Part shown: positions 12,501 through 18,962 of the stretch, piece after piece | Layout of the letters: each line of letters starts with the position of its first letter | Position numbering within the stretch: position 1 is the stretch's first letter | DNA from: Pseudomonas sp. HN11 | Lineage (GTDB): Bacteria > Pseudomonadota > Gammaproteobacteria > Pseudomonadales > Pseudomonadaceae | Length of the DNA: 64,000 nucleotides | Direction of reading: 5' to 3' | Assembly (NCBI RefSeq): GCF_021390155.1 | Contig: NZ_CP089985.1 | Coordinates: 2,367,001 to 2,431,000 of the forward strand | Position numbers and translations under genes: made by a program | The notes under the pieces: generated by a model | Databases searched by the model: none | Told to the model about the DNA's origin: nothing | Seen by the model: only the letters and a program-made list of their open reading frames with translations

Positions 12501-13094
12501 AACGCCGGGCGTGGCTCCAAGACCACCGTGGTGTACACGCCGCCCAAGCGTGTCTATGACAACTGGGGCAATGTGGGCCTGTCGCCGTCGGTGCCGAGTA
12601 CCGGTGCGGGGATCGCCACGCTCAACCCGATCCCGGAAGTGCCGGCCGGGGACATCGACCTGATCGCGCCGTTGGGCACCATCGATGCGGGCGAGGCGGG
12701 CATACGTGTGTCGGGCAACGTCAACATTGCCGCCTTGCATGTAGTGAACGCGGCGAATATCCAGAGCCAAGGCAAGTCGTCCGGGGTGCCGGTGTCTGCC
12801 GCGGTCAACACCAACGCCATGACGTCGGCCAGCGCGGCCGGGGCGGCGGCGTCCCAGGCCGCGGAAGACGCGGCGCGCAGCCAGCAGGCGGCGGCCAAGC
12901 AGGGCCGGCCGTCGATCATGACGGTTGAAGTGTTGAGCCTGGGCAGTGAGCCCTTGCCGCAGGAACCTGCACCGGCGCAGAAAACCTCCGGCTACAACCC
13001 CGACAGCCCGGTGCAGGTACTGGGCGCGGGGCCGCTGAGTGAACAGGCGCGGGCGCGGCTGACGGATGAGGAGCGCAAGCAGATCAGCCTATAA
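522..13094 (+). CDS. pdtA: PdtA-like TpsA exoprotein, filamentous-haemagglutinin family with DUF3739-like region
   Basis: This 4190-aa secreted two-partner-secretion exoprotein is presumed exported by Sec and threaded across the outer membrane by the TpsB at 20507. The start at 522 is preferred over an in-frame ATG at 474 because AAGAAGGAAG lies at 505-514. An extended signal peptide ends near AGNAQA (about residue 38). The TPS domain spans about residues 115-290, with the hallmark NPNG-type motif read as NRNGV at residue 214. A very long region of glycine-, serine- and asparagine-rich beta-helical repeats follows. Near residues 3820-3915 is a conserved block (LPAEQQRVFARDLY, then SYLRGRAAIAALFP) typical of DUF3739 haemagglutinins. 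The tail is Ala/Gln-rich. Two cysteine modules occur at nt 9588-9870. Length and neighbours fit P. aeruginosa PdtA (PA0690), a phosphate-depletion-induced exoprotein. Confidence 0.9.
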   Translation: MVRCKSPVNLKAPVTVLRLKPLAQAIALLMVAGNAQAATAFSSGWFADKGASQASTAARTGAGQVPGIPSLNQQAQVKQQLARSISTLNTSVAAIAAQQAAQAAGRQAAFGQVSNIPDGLGKGGLQVDNSLTQGWTNAKGPTQSQSGGKTTVTIEQTADKAILNWETFNVGRNTTVDFQQQSTWAVLNRVNDPNARPSEIQGQINGAGTVMIMNRNGVVFSGTSQVNVRNLVAAAATMTDDQFTQRGLYVDTNGTQPTFTDAAGKVEVQRGALIQTHTAATSTDSGGYALLLGSEVENAGTLITAKGQTTLAAGDSFYIRKGVGTAGNDRSTTRGNEVATRLKAGSTAGKVTNSGLIMASTGDITLTGHQVQQNGVALASTSVDTRGTIHLLNAASDTSGSVTLGEGSTTAILLDASGSTALNSQKDNGLIKLDGTPANLITGQFNNLSAVVDRTDQSRIEIVSGGTVDFQKGSITLATGGQVAVSAGQRSLVRDGAMIDVSGAIGVKVAMQANNIKINVQGNEQRDAPVNRDGGQLINNDVWVDLRELVFVPAGTNGYATDRWYTAGGLLEVGGYLGTQGHSVGEWMAQGGTVTFTGKEVVTQKGAQINLSGGTVDVQAGYIQQTWLKGPDGRLYELSKAPGDILYSGFYKGYEDNSARWGQTEYYYNPLIAPQRRYEAGYTVGRDAGKLVVASASAVLEGQVISDVFQGDRQTQAPNINLDGYQQSQKARAQRAQLIIGQYIPIYNKTTGTLRYALSGSSDQVLIDSNTRKIASGLDLNTVLPLDRQGKILLDSDQLNGYQLGAVKVAAKQQVTVNGALSVADGGDITLFGPGVQINANLTAHGGSINAGNILSQVDPLKAGAVADSILAGGSSVNVAAGVKLDASGRWNNLALDPAASAGVAYVNGGKVSLRSASNVNLAAGSVVDASSGATLGVDGKLIGGKGGNVTLGALGALVLEGDVRGYGVNGGGTLALQAHKVQIGDSATAVGSDTLKLAGDFFNKGFSAYDITGNEGLIVTDGTQVDVSLPVYRLGAQASGMPTGSDPAAALERWTPPLYQEDAAKGVLTQHRGAGLSLTAGHVNFTAAQLATTALTVGQGAVINVDPGQAINLRSVGQLTLDGTLNAWGGSVSLGGLNTGASEAVNAIGHGRSIWIGEQAVIDVAARAATAVDNRGRSYGLVRDGGSINIGGTFDLNTGLAKASDLFVVVRNGARLEASGTQALINVAGQGAVQAASNGGSITLASNNGLYLDGSFVARAGGAGAAGGGLNVALDTPYYQKASVTDRVLNARELVLGQTRQPTTLAGTAEDAAASLEYGHGRLGVDKVGAGGFDNLALLSNGLLSFDGDVTLNMGQSLRLYSRGYGLSDNAAGNSRINLSAPHLLLAGFLAPEETGKDLYVRPVPVLPAPSQRATEAQFNASGSLIDVRGNVIFGNRSHLLRADNSQASLERRGFDQVNLTSQGDLRFLAGAAENDIITGVSTQLLTQGDMTLRAAQLYPATEVSARVIAGYRGQSTTTSLDLDFDPLRTLTIGRVGSADAPIPYSAFGRLQLGAATVRQGGVVRAPLGLIDIGSMGSSVVQLLPGSLTSVSGKGLMLPYGGTLDGQVYKYNGKTVKFIGQGGVPSREVDLNVGVVLGGQTIRVLPDATLDLSGGGDLLGAGFVSGRGGSTDARYNPLVQFGANGGFVLPGLSTNPIYAIVPGIQPGAAPVAAEGGAVTPLVGQQVTLGAGVPGLPAGTYTLMPSTYALLPGAFRVEINGLAGLGSGTATTLMRNGSWATSGHLSIAHTGISNSVASQLILTSADTLRRYSQYNETRYAQFARADAARLGVPRPMLEADAKTLKLALRPGDGAEAFSFQGIGRFGAATGGYGGTVAVIDRSQQGIEVVGAGQAATAGFAGITFNADSLNALGASRLMVGGMTAVEYGQSGNFIYLAGGVNRAQSNVTLRNGATLAAPEVFLVSDTGSIVVEQGASINTLGRGNASYDARDGYIYQVANMLAVSNGLLNVISAPKVGGVISQGINIGACSSGACSGQTGLYSNGSIVALTDSTFQLGDQVRYGTRHLNLGVSTINLGSADALAAAAATNRLPAGLTLSQALLDRLLRGDTQFGAPALETLQLSARDGFNFYGNALLDTYDPLTGKSLLSNLMLSTPALYGAGGANDVAAIHTANLIWLGAITAPGAVVAGGAGTGSGRLDINAERIEFGYGAFGQPSNVKSFDRLALGFTNVNLNASERITANHKGSLSVYQSQGTYDPVSGFQYSGGNLTIRTPLMTGEAGSVNVIKAGGAIDIGASAGPRGAASGQGAELSLQGDSIRLATAVVLPSGKVSLSARGDVVLTDDASIDVAGRSIPFNDVTQYGWGGDVRLDSRSGNILQAAGSTIDLSAKNNQAGRLRAVATDAAGGIVDLQGKILGSSSGHYLAGGTSMPYQAGTVEIQAQRLGSSGVLDQQFADLNQRLNQGEVFGARSFQLKQGNLTIGNGLKAGTISVSVDNGSLRVNGLVDASGERVGSINLAGKNGLTLDSAAVLDAHGSKLRVDSYGKIIDAPNRAMVVLGSGTGQLTLADGVRIDLRHGTDGAAGNDGRNRGTLELNAPRLFNPDGSSNDINIDASGRLTIQGARSITLNGMATYDDAPEKTDTTASGRPYQEITQGYLDGKHALSEAFINAALLNNDLLQNKLAGLNNATYADAFHLRPGVEIVSKTPDGDLVVQGDLDLSGYRYASLNPNSQKNNAVYGSGESGSLTLRAGGDLNIYGSINDGFAKPPVSEDDKGWVLLPGVDFSGGNIVVPGNGVTLADGTAFPAGATLNYDLPIKGLTVAAGTRLPVAATLDQDLVLPAGSVLAADVRDAGGNLLFAAGTLLSQAQSLVAGTQLGAGTLLTEGTRLQAMIWPKGVPLPTVHGATLSNNIVLLSGTKALPKGGLIPAGTDVKLPNGATSVQLRVGVSGAAGQVWAISPMLAEGTQSWSLRLVAGADTEAADSRILQAHPRSGDIHLADNHYGMFAKEIPAKGVQTWTAQAVIDMGFAGVVVKEGDPIDQAVLDGFGLGSIEDFCAATPEYCKPKVTYVFTQYAADDLANSGINVVVGTEMTDAFFQSIGYPSVDEVCATAPDYCLLKADKEYAATPSSTRFSVIRTGTGDLELLSAGNLSMDSLYGVYTAGTSSTGTFAGDPYNLPKATPTGADPSSKTVLSDTGSFFEKFVNGSPTSLYRAWYPEAGGNLTLNVGGDLSGHITSLTALSPARPNPKDAGVDSAAVGNWLWRQGSSDVATGGQSQPTAWWINFGSYTATTAADKMLGFTGFGALGGGNVDVNVGGDAGVLNTLGYSTSHVEANPHSQGLVLAVGSTGRVASDGSLQLTGGGDLRVRIDGALNPASVADTADHRDGVLVNLRGDVQFRSATVGSVDMMYGSIARFQSPGETRAYDPLVATRGAARGGMTLVPGDATFNLQTLGDLVVQNVEDPGRVVLSHLSPFVQGGEQGTGTSWFTLWTKGTSIDLFSLGGNLTPFSRSDATADLAVVYPSIVRATAAGGSLYYGKAAETQANGDDNYTYPLLLAPGENGQLQFLAQDSIYAGGMTVSQSGTAQSTMATPWHPAYQGRIGNAVKASNLSVNGNSGSQPLFVFGPGTAGLSPDGNTEPARFYAIDGDLVGVSSGRTVVFSTAAGSLHEGQTWYEGNGPVWMMAGRDIVSSGRRFGQESTAVADIRTQDNLIIHNNPNDISVVSAGRDILYSNFQVAGPGLLELSAGRNILLTGSGALGESSVTSLGPLLAGDNRPGASIVMQAGVGPHGPDYLRFVEAYLNPVNLAQPGESIQGSKVAKTYENELVTWLAERFGFVGNTEQARAYYAALPAEQQRVFARDLYFAELKAAGREYNTDGSVRQGSYLRGRAAIAALFPDKDVAGNPIIYKGDITLFGGSGVHTNFGGSIQMLTPGGSQTFGIEGEAPPSTAGVITQGAGDIQLYSMGSILLGQSRIMTTFGGSILGWTSEGDINAGRGSKTTVVYTPPKRVYDNWGNVGLSPSVPSTGAGIATLNPIPEVPAGDIDLIAPLGTIDAGEAGIRVSGNVNIAALHVVNAANIQSQGKSSGVPVSAAVNTNAMTSASAAGAAASQAAEDAARSQQAAAKQGRPSIMTVEVLSLGSEPLPQEPAPAQKTSGYNPDSPVQVLGAGPLSEQARARLTDEERKQISL
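9588..9870 (+). repeat. Two degenerate tandem Cys-containing modules inside pdtA
   Basis: Two segments of about 40 codons share the pattern G-x2-V-V-x2-G...G-x2-S-x4-C-x3-P-x-Y-C. The first ends FCAATPEYC and the second ends VCATAPDYC. They lie in an otherwise nearly Cys-free exoprotein, just after a stretch rich in AGT/LPAG turns (about 8920-9330). Confidence 0.6.
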
Positions 13095-13126
13095 GGCGTT
13101 GCCAAGGACCTCTCGTTGTACTGTTC

Positions 13127-13156
13127 GGGGCGATCACTGATCGCCCCTTTTTTTTT
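13127..13156 (+). terminator. Rho-independent terminator after pdtA
   Basis: A 10-bp stem GGGGCGATCA / TGATCGCCCC with a single-base loop (13127-13147) is followed by nine T. It lies 32 nt past the pdtA stop, so pdtA is probably its own transcription unit, separate from pdtB. Confidence 0.93.
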
Positions 13157-13163
13157 GCTTCGG

Positions 13164-14750
13164 CTACGGATTGTCCTTGAGGGTCTTGAACGCTTCGACG
13201 CGTTTGATCAGGCGCGTGTTCTTCGCCGAGTCGGCATTGCCAAACAGAAAGGAGAAGTCCGACGCCAGGTTGGACGTGCCGGCAATCGCCGCGTACTGGT
13301 GGCAGTCGTTGCAGTTTTTGTTCTGCACGTAGGTTTCAAGGGTAGTGTTAGCGACAACGACACTCTGGTCGCTGACAAACGGCCCATAGGACAGCGGCAC
13401 CTTCACGTTGGGTCCAGGGCCCGGATCGTTGGGCGAGTTGGGCGTCTTGGACCACAGCACATTCACCAGTTTGTAGTACTGGAATACGGATTGGCCCTGT
13501 GTTTTCTGGGCGAAGGTCTGTTGCACCACCGTGTTCAGCCCCAGCAGGTCCTGGGGCGTGGCATTGAGCCGCGTGGCCTGCACCGGCTGATCCAGGGGCG
13601 TGCAGTTGGGCGGCGTGTGGGTGGCATCGCACTGCACCCGTGCGACATTGGGCGTGCAGGCATCACCGGTGCAGGCCGGGTTGTTGAAACTGTAGCCCTG
13701 GGGCGATGCTGTGCCGTTGTCCGGCACGTTGTCGACCTGCTCGAAGGTGGTCCAGATAAAGTTCGGCTGGGTCTGGGTCTTGTTGATGATGTGCAGGCCC
13801 ACCAGGCCCACCACTTCCTGGGTGCACTGCAGCGTGTCCGGGCGCTGCAGCCAGGCGATGGTGGTCAGGTAACGCCCGTACAGCTGGGGTTTGTTGGTGA
13901 GCACGCGCCAGGCTGCCTTGAGTTCCAGGGCGCCGAGTTCCTCCTGGGGCAGCGGCTTGGTGGGCAGCTCGCGTACCAGCTTGCCTGCGGGCAACGACAG
14001 GCCGGCCGGGTGCCGGTTGTCGCTGTTCTGCGCCACGATCAGTTGGTTGGCGGCGTCGTACAGCCCGTTATCGACGATGTAGTCAAACTCGGCCTTGCCC
14101 ACCTTGCGCTCGAAAAACACCAGGTTGCCCGACTGGTCCGTGAGCCAGCCACCGGAGGCTTCCATGATCGAATCCGGCAGCGTCACCTGGGTGCCGCTGG
14201 ACAGGTGGAAGCGGTGCTTGCGGTTGATCGCGCTTTCTGAGGTAGCCGTAATGAATTTACGCGCGCCCGTGGAAAACGCCTTGAGGTTGCCGGTGGCGGT
14301 GCAATTGGACGGCACCAGGGTTTCCACGCCCCAACCGGAGGGCTTGGGCGCGCCGGGCAGGAAAATCTCGCTGGCATCCTTGTAGCTCGCCCACACAGGG
14401 GCGACGCTCATCGGTTGGCCAGACGTGGGTGGCACGCCGAACTGAGCGACCGTGCTTTGCGTGTCCGGCTCACCGGCCAGGCTCGGGTTGGCTGGCCAGC
14501 CGGGGTTGACTGGCCAGTTCATGGCGATGAACAACTGCCAGCCGAAACAATTGAGAAAGTCCTGCTCGGTGCCGAAGTTGTTCACCGGCAGGAAGCCGCC
14601 GCTGGTGGGGTCGAACACCAGTTGACTGACACAGCTCTGGGCATCTGACGCCGCACTGGCCGGTGTGGGTACCAAGGGGAGAAGGGCGCAGGTCATCCAG
14701 CACAACACACTCAAGCGTGCCCGACGCAGCGGGCGAAGCCATCCGTTCAT
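13164..14750 (-). CDS. Secreted protein with one C-terminal CXXCH haem-binding motif
   Basis: This 528-aa protein has a clear Sec signal peptide (basic MNGWLRPLRRAR, hydrophobic core, cleavage near TPASA) and is probably periplasmic. One haem c motif, CNDCH, lies at about residues 480-484, so it may be a monohaem c-type cytochrome or a larger redox enzyme with a C-terminal haem site. I do not recognise the roughly 450 residues before it. A putative ribosome site, AAGGAA, precedes the ATG. It is the last gene of the minus-strand cluster after the tyrosinase (18335) and the unknown gene (16551), separated from the latter by 67 nt. A role as electron acceptor for, or in export with, the tyrosinase is inference from linkage only. 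Confidence 0.7.
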   Translation of the reverse strand: MNGWLRPLRRARLSVLCWMTCALLPLVPTPASAASDAQSCVSQLVFDPTSGGFLPVNNFGTEQDFLNCFGWQLFIAMNWPVNPGWPANPSLAGEPDTQSTVAQFGVPPTSGQPMSVAPVWASYKDASEIFLPGAPKPSGWGVETLVPSNCTATGNLKAFSTGARKFITATSESAINRKHRFHLSSGTQVTLPDSIMEASGGWLTDQSGNLVFFERKVGKAEFDYIVDNGLYDAANQLIVAQNSDNRHPAGLSLPAGKLVRELPTKPLPQEELGALELKAAWRVLTNKPQLYGRYLTTIAWLQRPDTLQCTQEVVGLVGLHIINKTQTQPNFIWTTFEQVDNVPDNGTASPQGYSFNNPACTGDACTPNVARVQCDATHTPPNCTPLDQPVQATRLNATPQDLLGLNTVVQQTFAQKTQGQSVFQYYKLVNVLWSKTPNSPNDPGPGPNVKVPLSYGPFVSDQSVVVANTTLETYVQNKNCNDCHQYAAIAGTSNLASDFSFLFGNADSAKNTRLIKRVEAFKTLKDNP

Positions 14751-14817
14751 GGTCGCATTCCTTGCTCAAGATTCAGGAGGTGGCCGCCCACGCCAGGCAT
14801 GGGCGGCCAAGCGGTAC

Positions 14818-16551
14818 TCAGGCGACAGGCACCAGCGCCAGGCCGCTTTCCCACGGGTGCTGGGTGGCGCTGGGGTTGGCGGCTTCGCTGGGGTTCAGCG
14901 CGCGCACGCTGACCAGCCCTGGCGCCGCGTCGCTGCTGACGGTGACGGTCATGATGTAGCCCTGGGTGCCGCCGCTGTCGGTCTGCCCTGGAATCGCCGA
15001 GGCATCCGGCAGGAATTTCGTGACCTGGGCCGTGATCCCTGGATTGGAAAACTGCACCCGTGCATCCGCCGCCGTGGTGTTCAAGTCAGCGCCTTGCACC
15101 ACCAACACGAACTGGCCTGAGCTGCCGGGCGCAAAACTGGCGGGCAAGTCGCTGGGGGATTGGCCGTAGAACAGGTCGATCGGCAGCAATTGCACCGGCC
15201 AGGGCTGCGCATCAGTGTTGTTCGCCGCCACGCAATCACATTCCTGGGGCGTGGCGGTGAGCGGTGCCGGGGTGACGCTCAGGGCCACACTCAGCTCATT
15301 GGCGATCACCCACACGTAGTCGATCGGCGTGCCATCGATGGTGATGTCATTGATCGAGAACCCCGCGCTTTCTGGCACCTCGAAGACGGCCTGCAGGATC
15401 TGGTCGGAGTTGTTCGGCCCGGTGCCGGCAGTGCCGCGGGTGATGCGCCAGTAGCTGCTCACATCCTGGCCCTGCGGGCCTTTCCAGGTGCTGAAGGACT
15501 TGGGCTGTTGCAGGTACAGGCCGATGGGGTTGGTCAGTGAAATCAGGGCTTTGACGGCTTCCTGGTTGGCGGAGAAACCGATATGCGGATCGGAGTTGCG
15601 ATAGTTCTGCCCGTATTGCGCGCAGCAGATCAGGTTCTGTTGGTTGCCGCTGCTTTTGATCGGCCGCAGGATGGTGGCCGCCGCCGCCAGGTAGATCTCG
15701 GCACTCAGGGTGTTGGGGCCGGAAGTCAGGTGCATCGCGCCGCCTGACACGCCGGGTATGCGCACGGTGCCGCTGTTCCATTTGTTCACGGTGTCGTAGG
15801 CGGGCTGGCCGGTGGTCGGGTCAAGCACCGGGTCGCCGGCCTTGCCGGTCGGGCCGTTGGCGGTGTAGCGCAGGTACAGGTCTTCGATCTTCACTTGCGG
15901 GTCGACATAGGCTTTGTACAGCCCGAGCACGGCCTGCGGGTCGATGTTCCACATGGTCAGGAAATAGGCCGGGTTCTCGCTGGTAAACATGATGCTGCGC
16001 ATGTTGCCGTCGGGATCGCGAGTGATCGACCACTCGCAATATTCATCCAGCCAGCCCCGTGGGCCCGAGGGTGAAAAGTCGGCGTAGGGCCCGTTCCAGT
16101 TGATGGACTTGCACAGCACCTTGGGAATCTGCAGCTGGGTCGCCTTCGGGTCCGGGTACAGCGAATACAGGGTGTTGTTGAGGGTGATCTGACCGTGGTC
16201 GGTCAACTGCATCACCTGGTCCAGGGTCATGGCCTTGCCGCCCAATTGTGGGACCACGGCGGCACCATCGTTGTAGAAAAAGGTCCACAGCCGATTGGGG
16301 AAGGGCTGCCAGGTGATGGTCACTGGCGTCTGCGTGCCGTAGCCGCTTTCCAGTGGGTTGTAGTAACCCGAACGCGGTGCGTCGTTGAGGTTGGACCAGG
16401 GGTTGCCGATCACCGACATCTGGGTCCAGCCGGTGACGTTGTTGTTCCAGTTGGTTTCGAAGGTGGTCAGCTCGTTCTCCAGGCCTAGCTTGTTGTAGTC
16501 CTTGGGGGCTTGTTCGGCAGGGGAGGTGAATTGGGTGAAGGGCGTGCTCAT
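14818..16551 (-). CDS. Uncharacterised 577-aa protein linked to tyrosinase
   Basis: I do not recognise a family. The start ATG at 16551 overlaps the tyrosinase stop as ATGA, indicating translational coupling, and is preferred over an upstream in-frame ATG that would sit inside the tyrosinase gene. No signal peptide or membrane segment is visible. The body is rich in Trp, Tyr, Asn and Pro, with scattered cysteines (ICCAQYG, CDC). The last 120 or so residues look like an Ig/IPT-type beta-sandwich (QFVLVVQGADL ... GLVSVRALNPSEA). It could be a chaperone, partner or second subunit for the tyrosinase; that is inference from coupling only. Confidence 0.65.
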   Translation of the reverse strand: MSTPFTQFTSPAEQAPKDYNKLGLENELTTFETNWNNNVTGWTQMSVIGNPWSNLNDAPRSGYYNPLESGYGTQTPVTITWQPFPNRLWTFFYNDGAAVVPQLGGKAMTLDQVMQLTDHGQITLNNTLYSLYPDPKATQLQIPKVLCKSINWNGPYADFSPSGPRGWLDEYCEWSITRDPDGNMRSIMFTSENPAYFLTMWNIDPQAVLGLYKAYVDPQVKIEDLYLRYTANGPTGKAGDPVLDPTTGQPAYDTVNKWNSGTVRIPGVSGGAMHLTSGPNTLSAEIYLAAAATILRPIKSSGNQQNLICCAQYGQNYRNSDPHIGFSANQEAVKALISLTNPIGLYLQQPKSFSTWKGPQGQDVSSYWRITRGTAGTGPNNSDQILQAVFEVPESAGFSINDITIDGTPIDYVWVIANELSVALSVTPAPLTATPQECDCVAANNTDAQPWPVQLLPIDLFYGQSPSDLPASFAPGSSGQFVLVVQGADLNTTAADARVQFSNPGITAQVTKFLPDASAIPGQTDSGGTQGYIMTVTVSSDAAPGLVSVRALNPSEAANPSATQHPWESGLALVPVA

Positions 16552-18335
16552 GTTGGTTCTCCAGCATTGGTGTTGGTGGAGCAGCAACCGGCGCCCGGAG
16601 CGGGGCCGGCGGGGGTTTGGCGTGGGTCGTCCCACACCAGTTGCGCGATAAAGCCAGGCAGGGGCGCGTACGCATCGGGCGTCAACACCTGGCCAGTATC
16701 GGGATGGGTCACGATCAGCGATAACTGCGTTGCAGCGGTCGGTGTAAGGTTCAGCGCCTGGGCGTTGCGTGTGGCATTCAATGCGCGTGAGACGCCCTGG
16801 GTGATGCAGCGGCCCTTGTCGTCCACCAGGCCCATGCCGATGCGGCTGAAACGCCCCACGTAGTGCGGGTTATCGGCACTTGCGTGTTGCGCCGTCGCGT
16901 CGGGCTGGTTGAGGAAGACGTCGATCAGGTAGGTGTCGTGGGTGCAGCGCACGTGGTCGAATACCACCCAGGGGCCGGTAATGGCTGACTGTTGCTGATG
17001 GCAGCACGCAGCCTTGGTCGCGCCGAATTGCGGGGCCACCGGGGTGCCGTAGTCGTAGCCGATATGCCGGCTGTCCTGGGCCATATCGCCAAGGGTGGTG
17101 TAGCGCCAGGCATCGGCGCTGGTGAAGGTCACGTCGTCGGCCTGGTGCCCGGCGAAGGGTTGCAGCAGGCACTGAGTGGTGTACTGCGCCGCCGGGTTGG
17201 CGCGGATCCAGACTTCCAGCATGCGGTCGATATTGGCGTGATAGGAGCAGAACACCGGGTCGAACGCGGTGTAGGCGTTGTCGGCCATGTCACCGCCGAT
17301 CCAGCCGTGATAGTTGTCGTGGGGTTGCTCATAGAGCCCGTCGAAATTCAGCGCGCGGTTGGGGTACAGGTTGTTCGGTTGCGGCGGGTCAAAACGGGTG
17401 ATGTTGGCCCATGGATAACCCGGTACGCCCTGTGGCTGGCTGAAGGTGGTGAACGCGAGCGCATCGACCACCTGCTGCTGGAAGATCCGACTCATGCCAT
17501 ACAGTTGGGTGCGCTCAAAGAGAAACGTCTCGCCCTGGGTGTAAAACAGCGGGTTGCGCTGCACATACAGGCAATCCACGTCCCCGACCGGCGCGGTGGC
17601 GCAGACCTTGGAACAGCCATCCTTGGCCGCCGCATAACGCAGCGGGTTACTTCGCACCTCGCCGGTGTGCGGGTGGACGTAGGTTTCATCGAGAAATGCC
17701 TGGGGCAGGCCAGCCTGGGGGCTGCCATCGATGCTGGCGTCGACGGCCATCCAGTCCCAGTAAGGGATCGCGCAGTCTATCAACGCTTCCAGGTACAGCA
17801 GATAGGCGCGATGCCACAGGGCGAAGGCTTCCTGGTAATGCAGGCACCAGTTGGTATGGATGTAGGCGTAACGCTGCCAGGGCGAGCCGCTGTCGGGGTC
17901 GCCGATGTGCATCACGTCATCCAGCTTGGCGCGGTACAGGTTCAGTTCGTCGGTGCTCAGCGAGCGGATGTCCTGGCGCACGCGTTTGACCGGGTGCGGT
18001 AGCGCCGGTGGCGGGATGCGTTCGGCCAGGTCGAAGGGCGAGATGCTGTCCAGCCGCCAACCCTGGTTGACCCATAGGCGGAAGGTTTCCAGGGCATCGA
18101 TGGGCCAGAATTGCTGCTGGTCGGTGGTCAGCGGCATGTTGCGCGAGGCGAGGTGCTGATAGATGGTTTGCGACCAGGTCTTGACCGAGGCCGGGTCTTC
18201 CAGGAACACATCGTAGGCATTCATGCAGCCGATCCAAGTGGCCGCGACGGCGGCACGCTGGCTGGCGGGTATCCAGTAGGGTGCGCTGAAAAGTCCTTGG
18301 ATATCAGCGGTCCATGTCGGTTTCGCGACTATCAT
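16548..18335 (-). CDS. Tyrosinase-family type-3 copper protein
   Basis: This 595-aa protein carries both copper sites of the tyrosinase/polyphenol oxidase family. CuA is His160, His166 and His175 (HYQEAFALWHRAYLL). CuB is His339 and His343 (HDNYHGW) and His366 in SYHANIDRMLEVW. The family oxidises phenols to catechols and o-quinones. An N-terminal module of about 105 residues (WTADIQGLFS ... FRLWVNQGW) precedes the copper domain, and a C-terminal region of about 200 residues follows. It has no Sec or Tat signal, so it may act in the cytoplasm or need a partner for export. GAGAGGGA lies before the ATG. It is first of three co-directional genes and divergent from the Lrp-type regulator at 18482. 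The substrate is unknown. Confidence 0.88.
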   Translation of the reverse strand: MIVAKPTWTADIQGLFSAPYWIPASQRAAVAATWIGCMNAYDVFLEDPASVKTWSQTIYQHLASRNMPLTTDQQQFWPIDALETFRLWVNQGWRLDSISPFDLAERIPPPALPHPVKRVRQDIRSLSTDELNLYRAKLDDVMHIGDPDSGSPWQRYAYIHTNWCLHYQEAFALWHRAYLLYLEALIDCAIPYWDWMAVDASIDGSPQAGLPQAFLDETYVHPHTGEVRSNPLRYAAAKDGCSKVCATAPVGDVDCLYVQRNPLFYTQGETFLFERTQLYGMSRIFQQQVVDALAFTTFSQPQGVPGYPWANITRFDPPQPNNLYPNRALNFDGLYEQPHDNYHGWIGGDMADNAYTAFDPVFCSYHANIDRMLEVWIRANPAAQYTTQCLLQPFAGHQADDVTFTSADAWRYTTLGDMAQDSRHIGYDYGTPVAPQFGATKAACCHQQQSAITGPWVVFDHVRCTHDTYLIDVFLNQPDATAQHASADNPHYVGRFSRIGMGLVDDKGRCITQGVSRALNATRNAQALNLTPTAATQLSLIVTHPDTGQVLTPDAYAPLPGFIAQLVWDDPRQTPAGPAPGAGCCSTNTNAGEPT

Positions 18336-18481
18336 AAGATCCCTCTCATGCCGCCTTGAGGCCAGTTGTTGGCCGGGCTGCTAAGCTGAATCGATGTTAA
18401 CTAGCCACTGTGCAGGATTTGTGCAAATTGGCCCGTCATTGCGACGGATTCATTGCAATTTTCAAGGACGATGTGGAACCG

Positions 18482-18958
18482 ATGACAGACGCCATGGATT
18501 TGAAAATCCTGGGCAAGTTGCAAAAGGATTGCGACCAGAGCCTGGAGTTGTTGAGCGACAGCGTGGGGCTGTCGTCCACCAGTTGTTACCGGCGGATTCG
18601 CCGGATGGAGAGCGTAGGGATTATCAAGGCGAAAGTGGCGGTCTTGGACGAGCGCAAGCTGGGGATTCAGGTGACGGCGTTTTTCCTGATCAAGCTGGAT
18701 AGGGACAGCAATGATATTGATCGCAGGATGCAGCACATACTCGCTAGTCATCCGGAGATTCAGGATTGTTATTTGATGACGGGGGAGTTTGATTTTGTGA
18801 TGGTGGCGAAGTTTCGGGATGCTGCTGAATATACCGAGTATATCTATCGGTTTTTGGAGACTTATCGGGATATTCCGATTCGGACTTATTCTTCTACGTT
18901 GGTGGTTCGCACGGTTAAGAAGTCTTATGAGTTGCCGTTGCAGGGGGTGGGGTTTTGA
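18482..18958 (+). CDS. Lrp/AsnC-family transcriptional regulator
   Basis: This 158-aa protein has an N-terminal winged helix (DLKILGKLQKD ... SSTSCYRRIRRMESVGII) and a C-terminal RAM ligand-sensing domain (CYLMTGEFDFVMVAKFRD), the normal Lrp/AsnC layout and length. ATG at 18482 places the first helix at the usual distance; an upstream in-frame ATG at 18410 would add 24 unusual residues. It is divergent from the tyrosinase gene across about 146 bp containing several TTGCRA-like repeats, so it probably controls that cluster (inference). The 3' half uses many T-ending codons and is less GC-rich than its neighbours, a possible sign of transfer. Confidence 0.9.
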   Translation: MTDAMDLKILGKLQKDCDQSLELLSDSVGLSSTSCYRRIRRMESVGIIKAKVAVLDERKLGIQVTAFFLIKLDRDSNDIDRRMQHILASHPEIQDCYLMTGEFDFVMVAKFRDAAEYTEYIYRFLETYRDIPIRTYSSTLVVRTVKKSYELPLQGVGF

Positions 18959-18962
18959 TTGA

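Noticed and set aside
14665..18002. Several long + strand frames opposite the tyrosinase cluster
   Set aside because: They are antisense shadows caused by high GC at third codon positions; the minus-strand genes have recognisable motifs, signal peptide and coupled starts.
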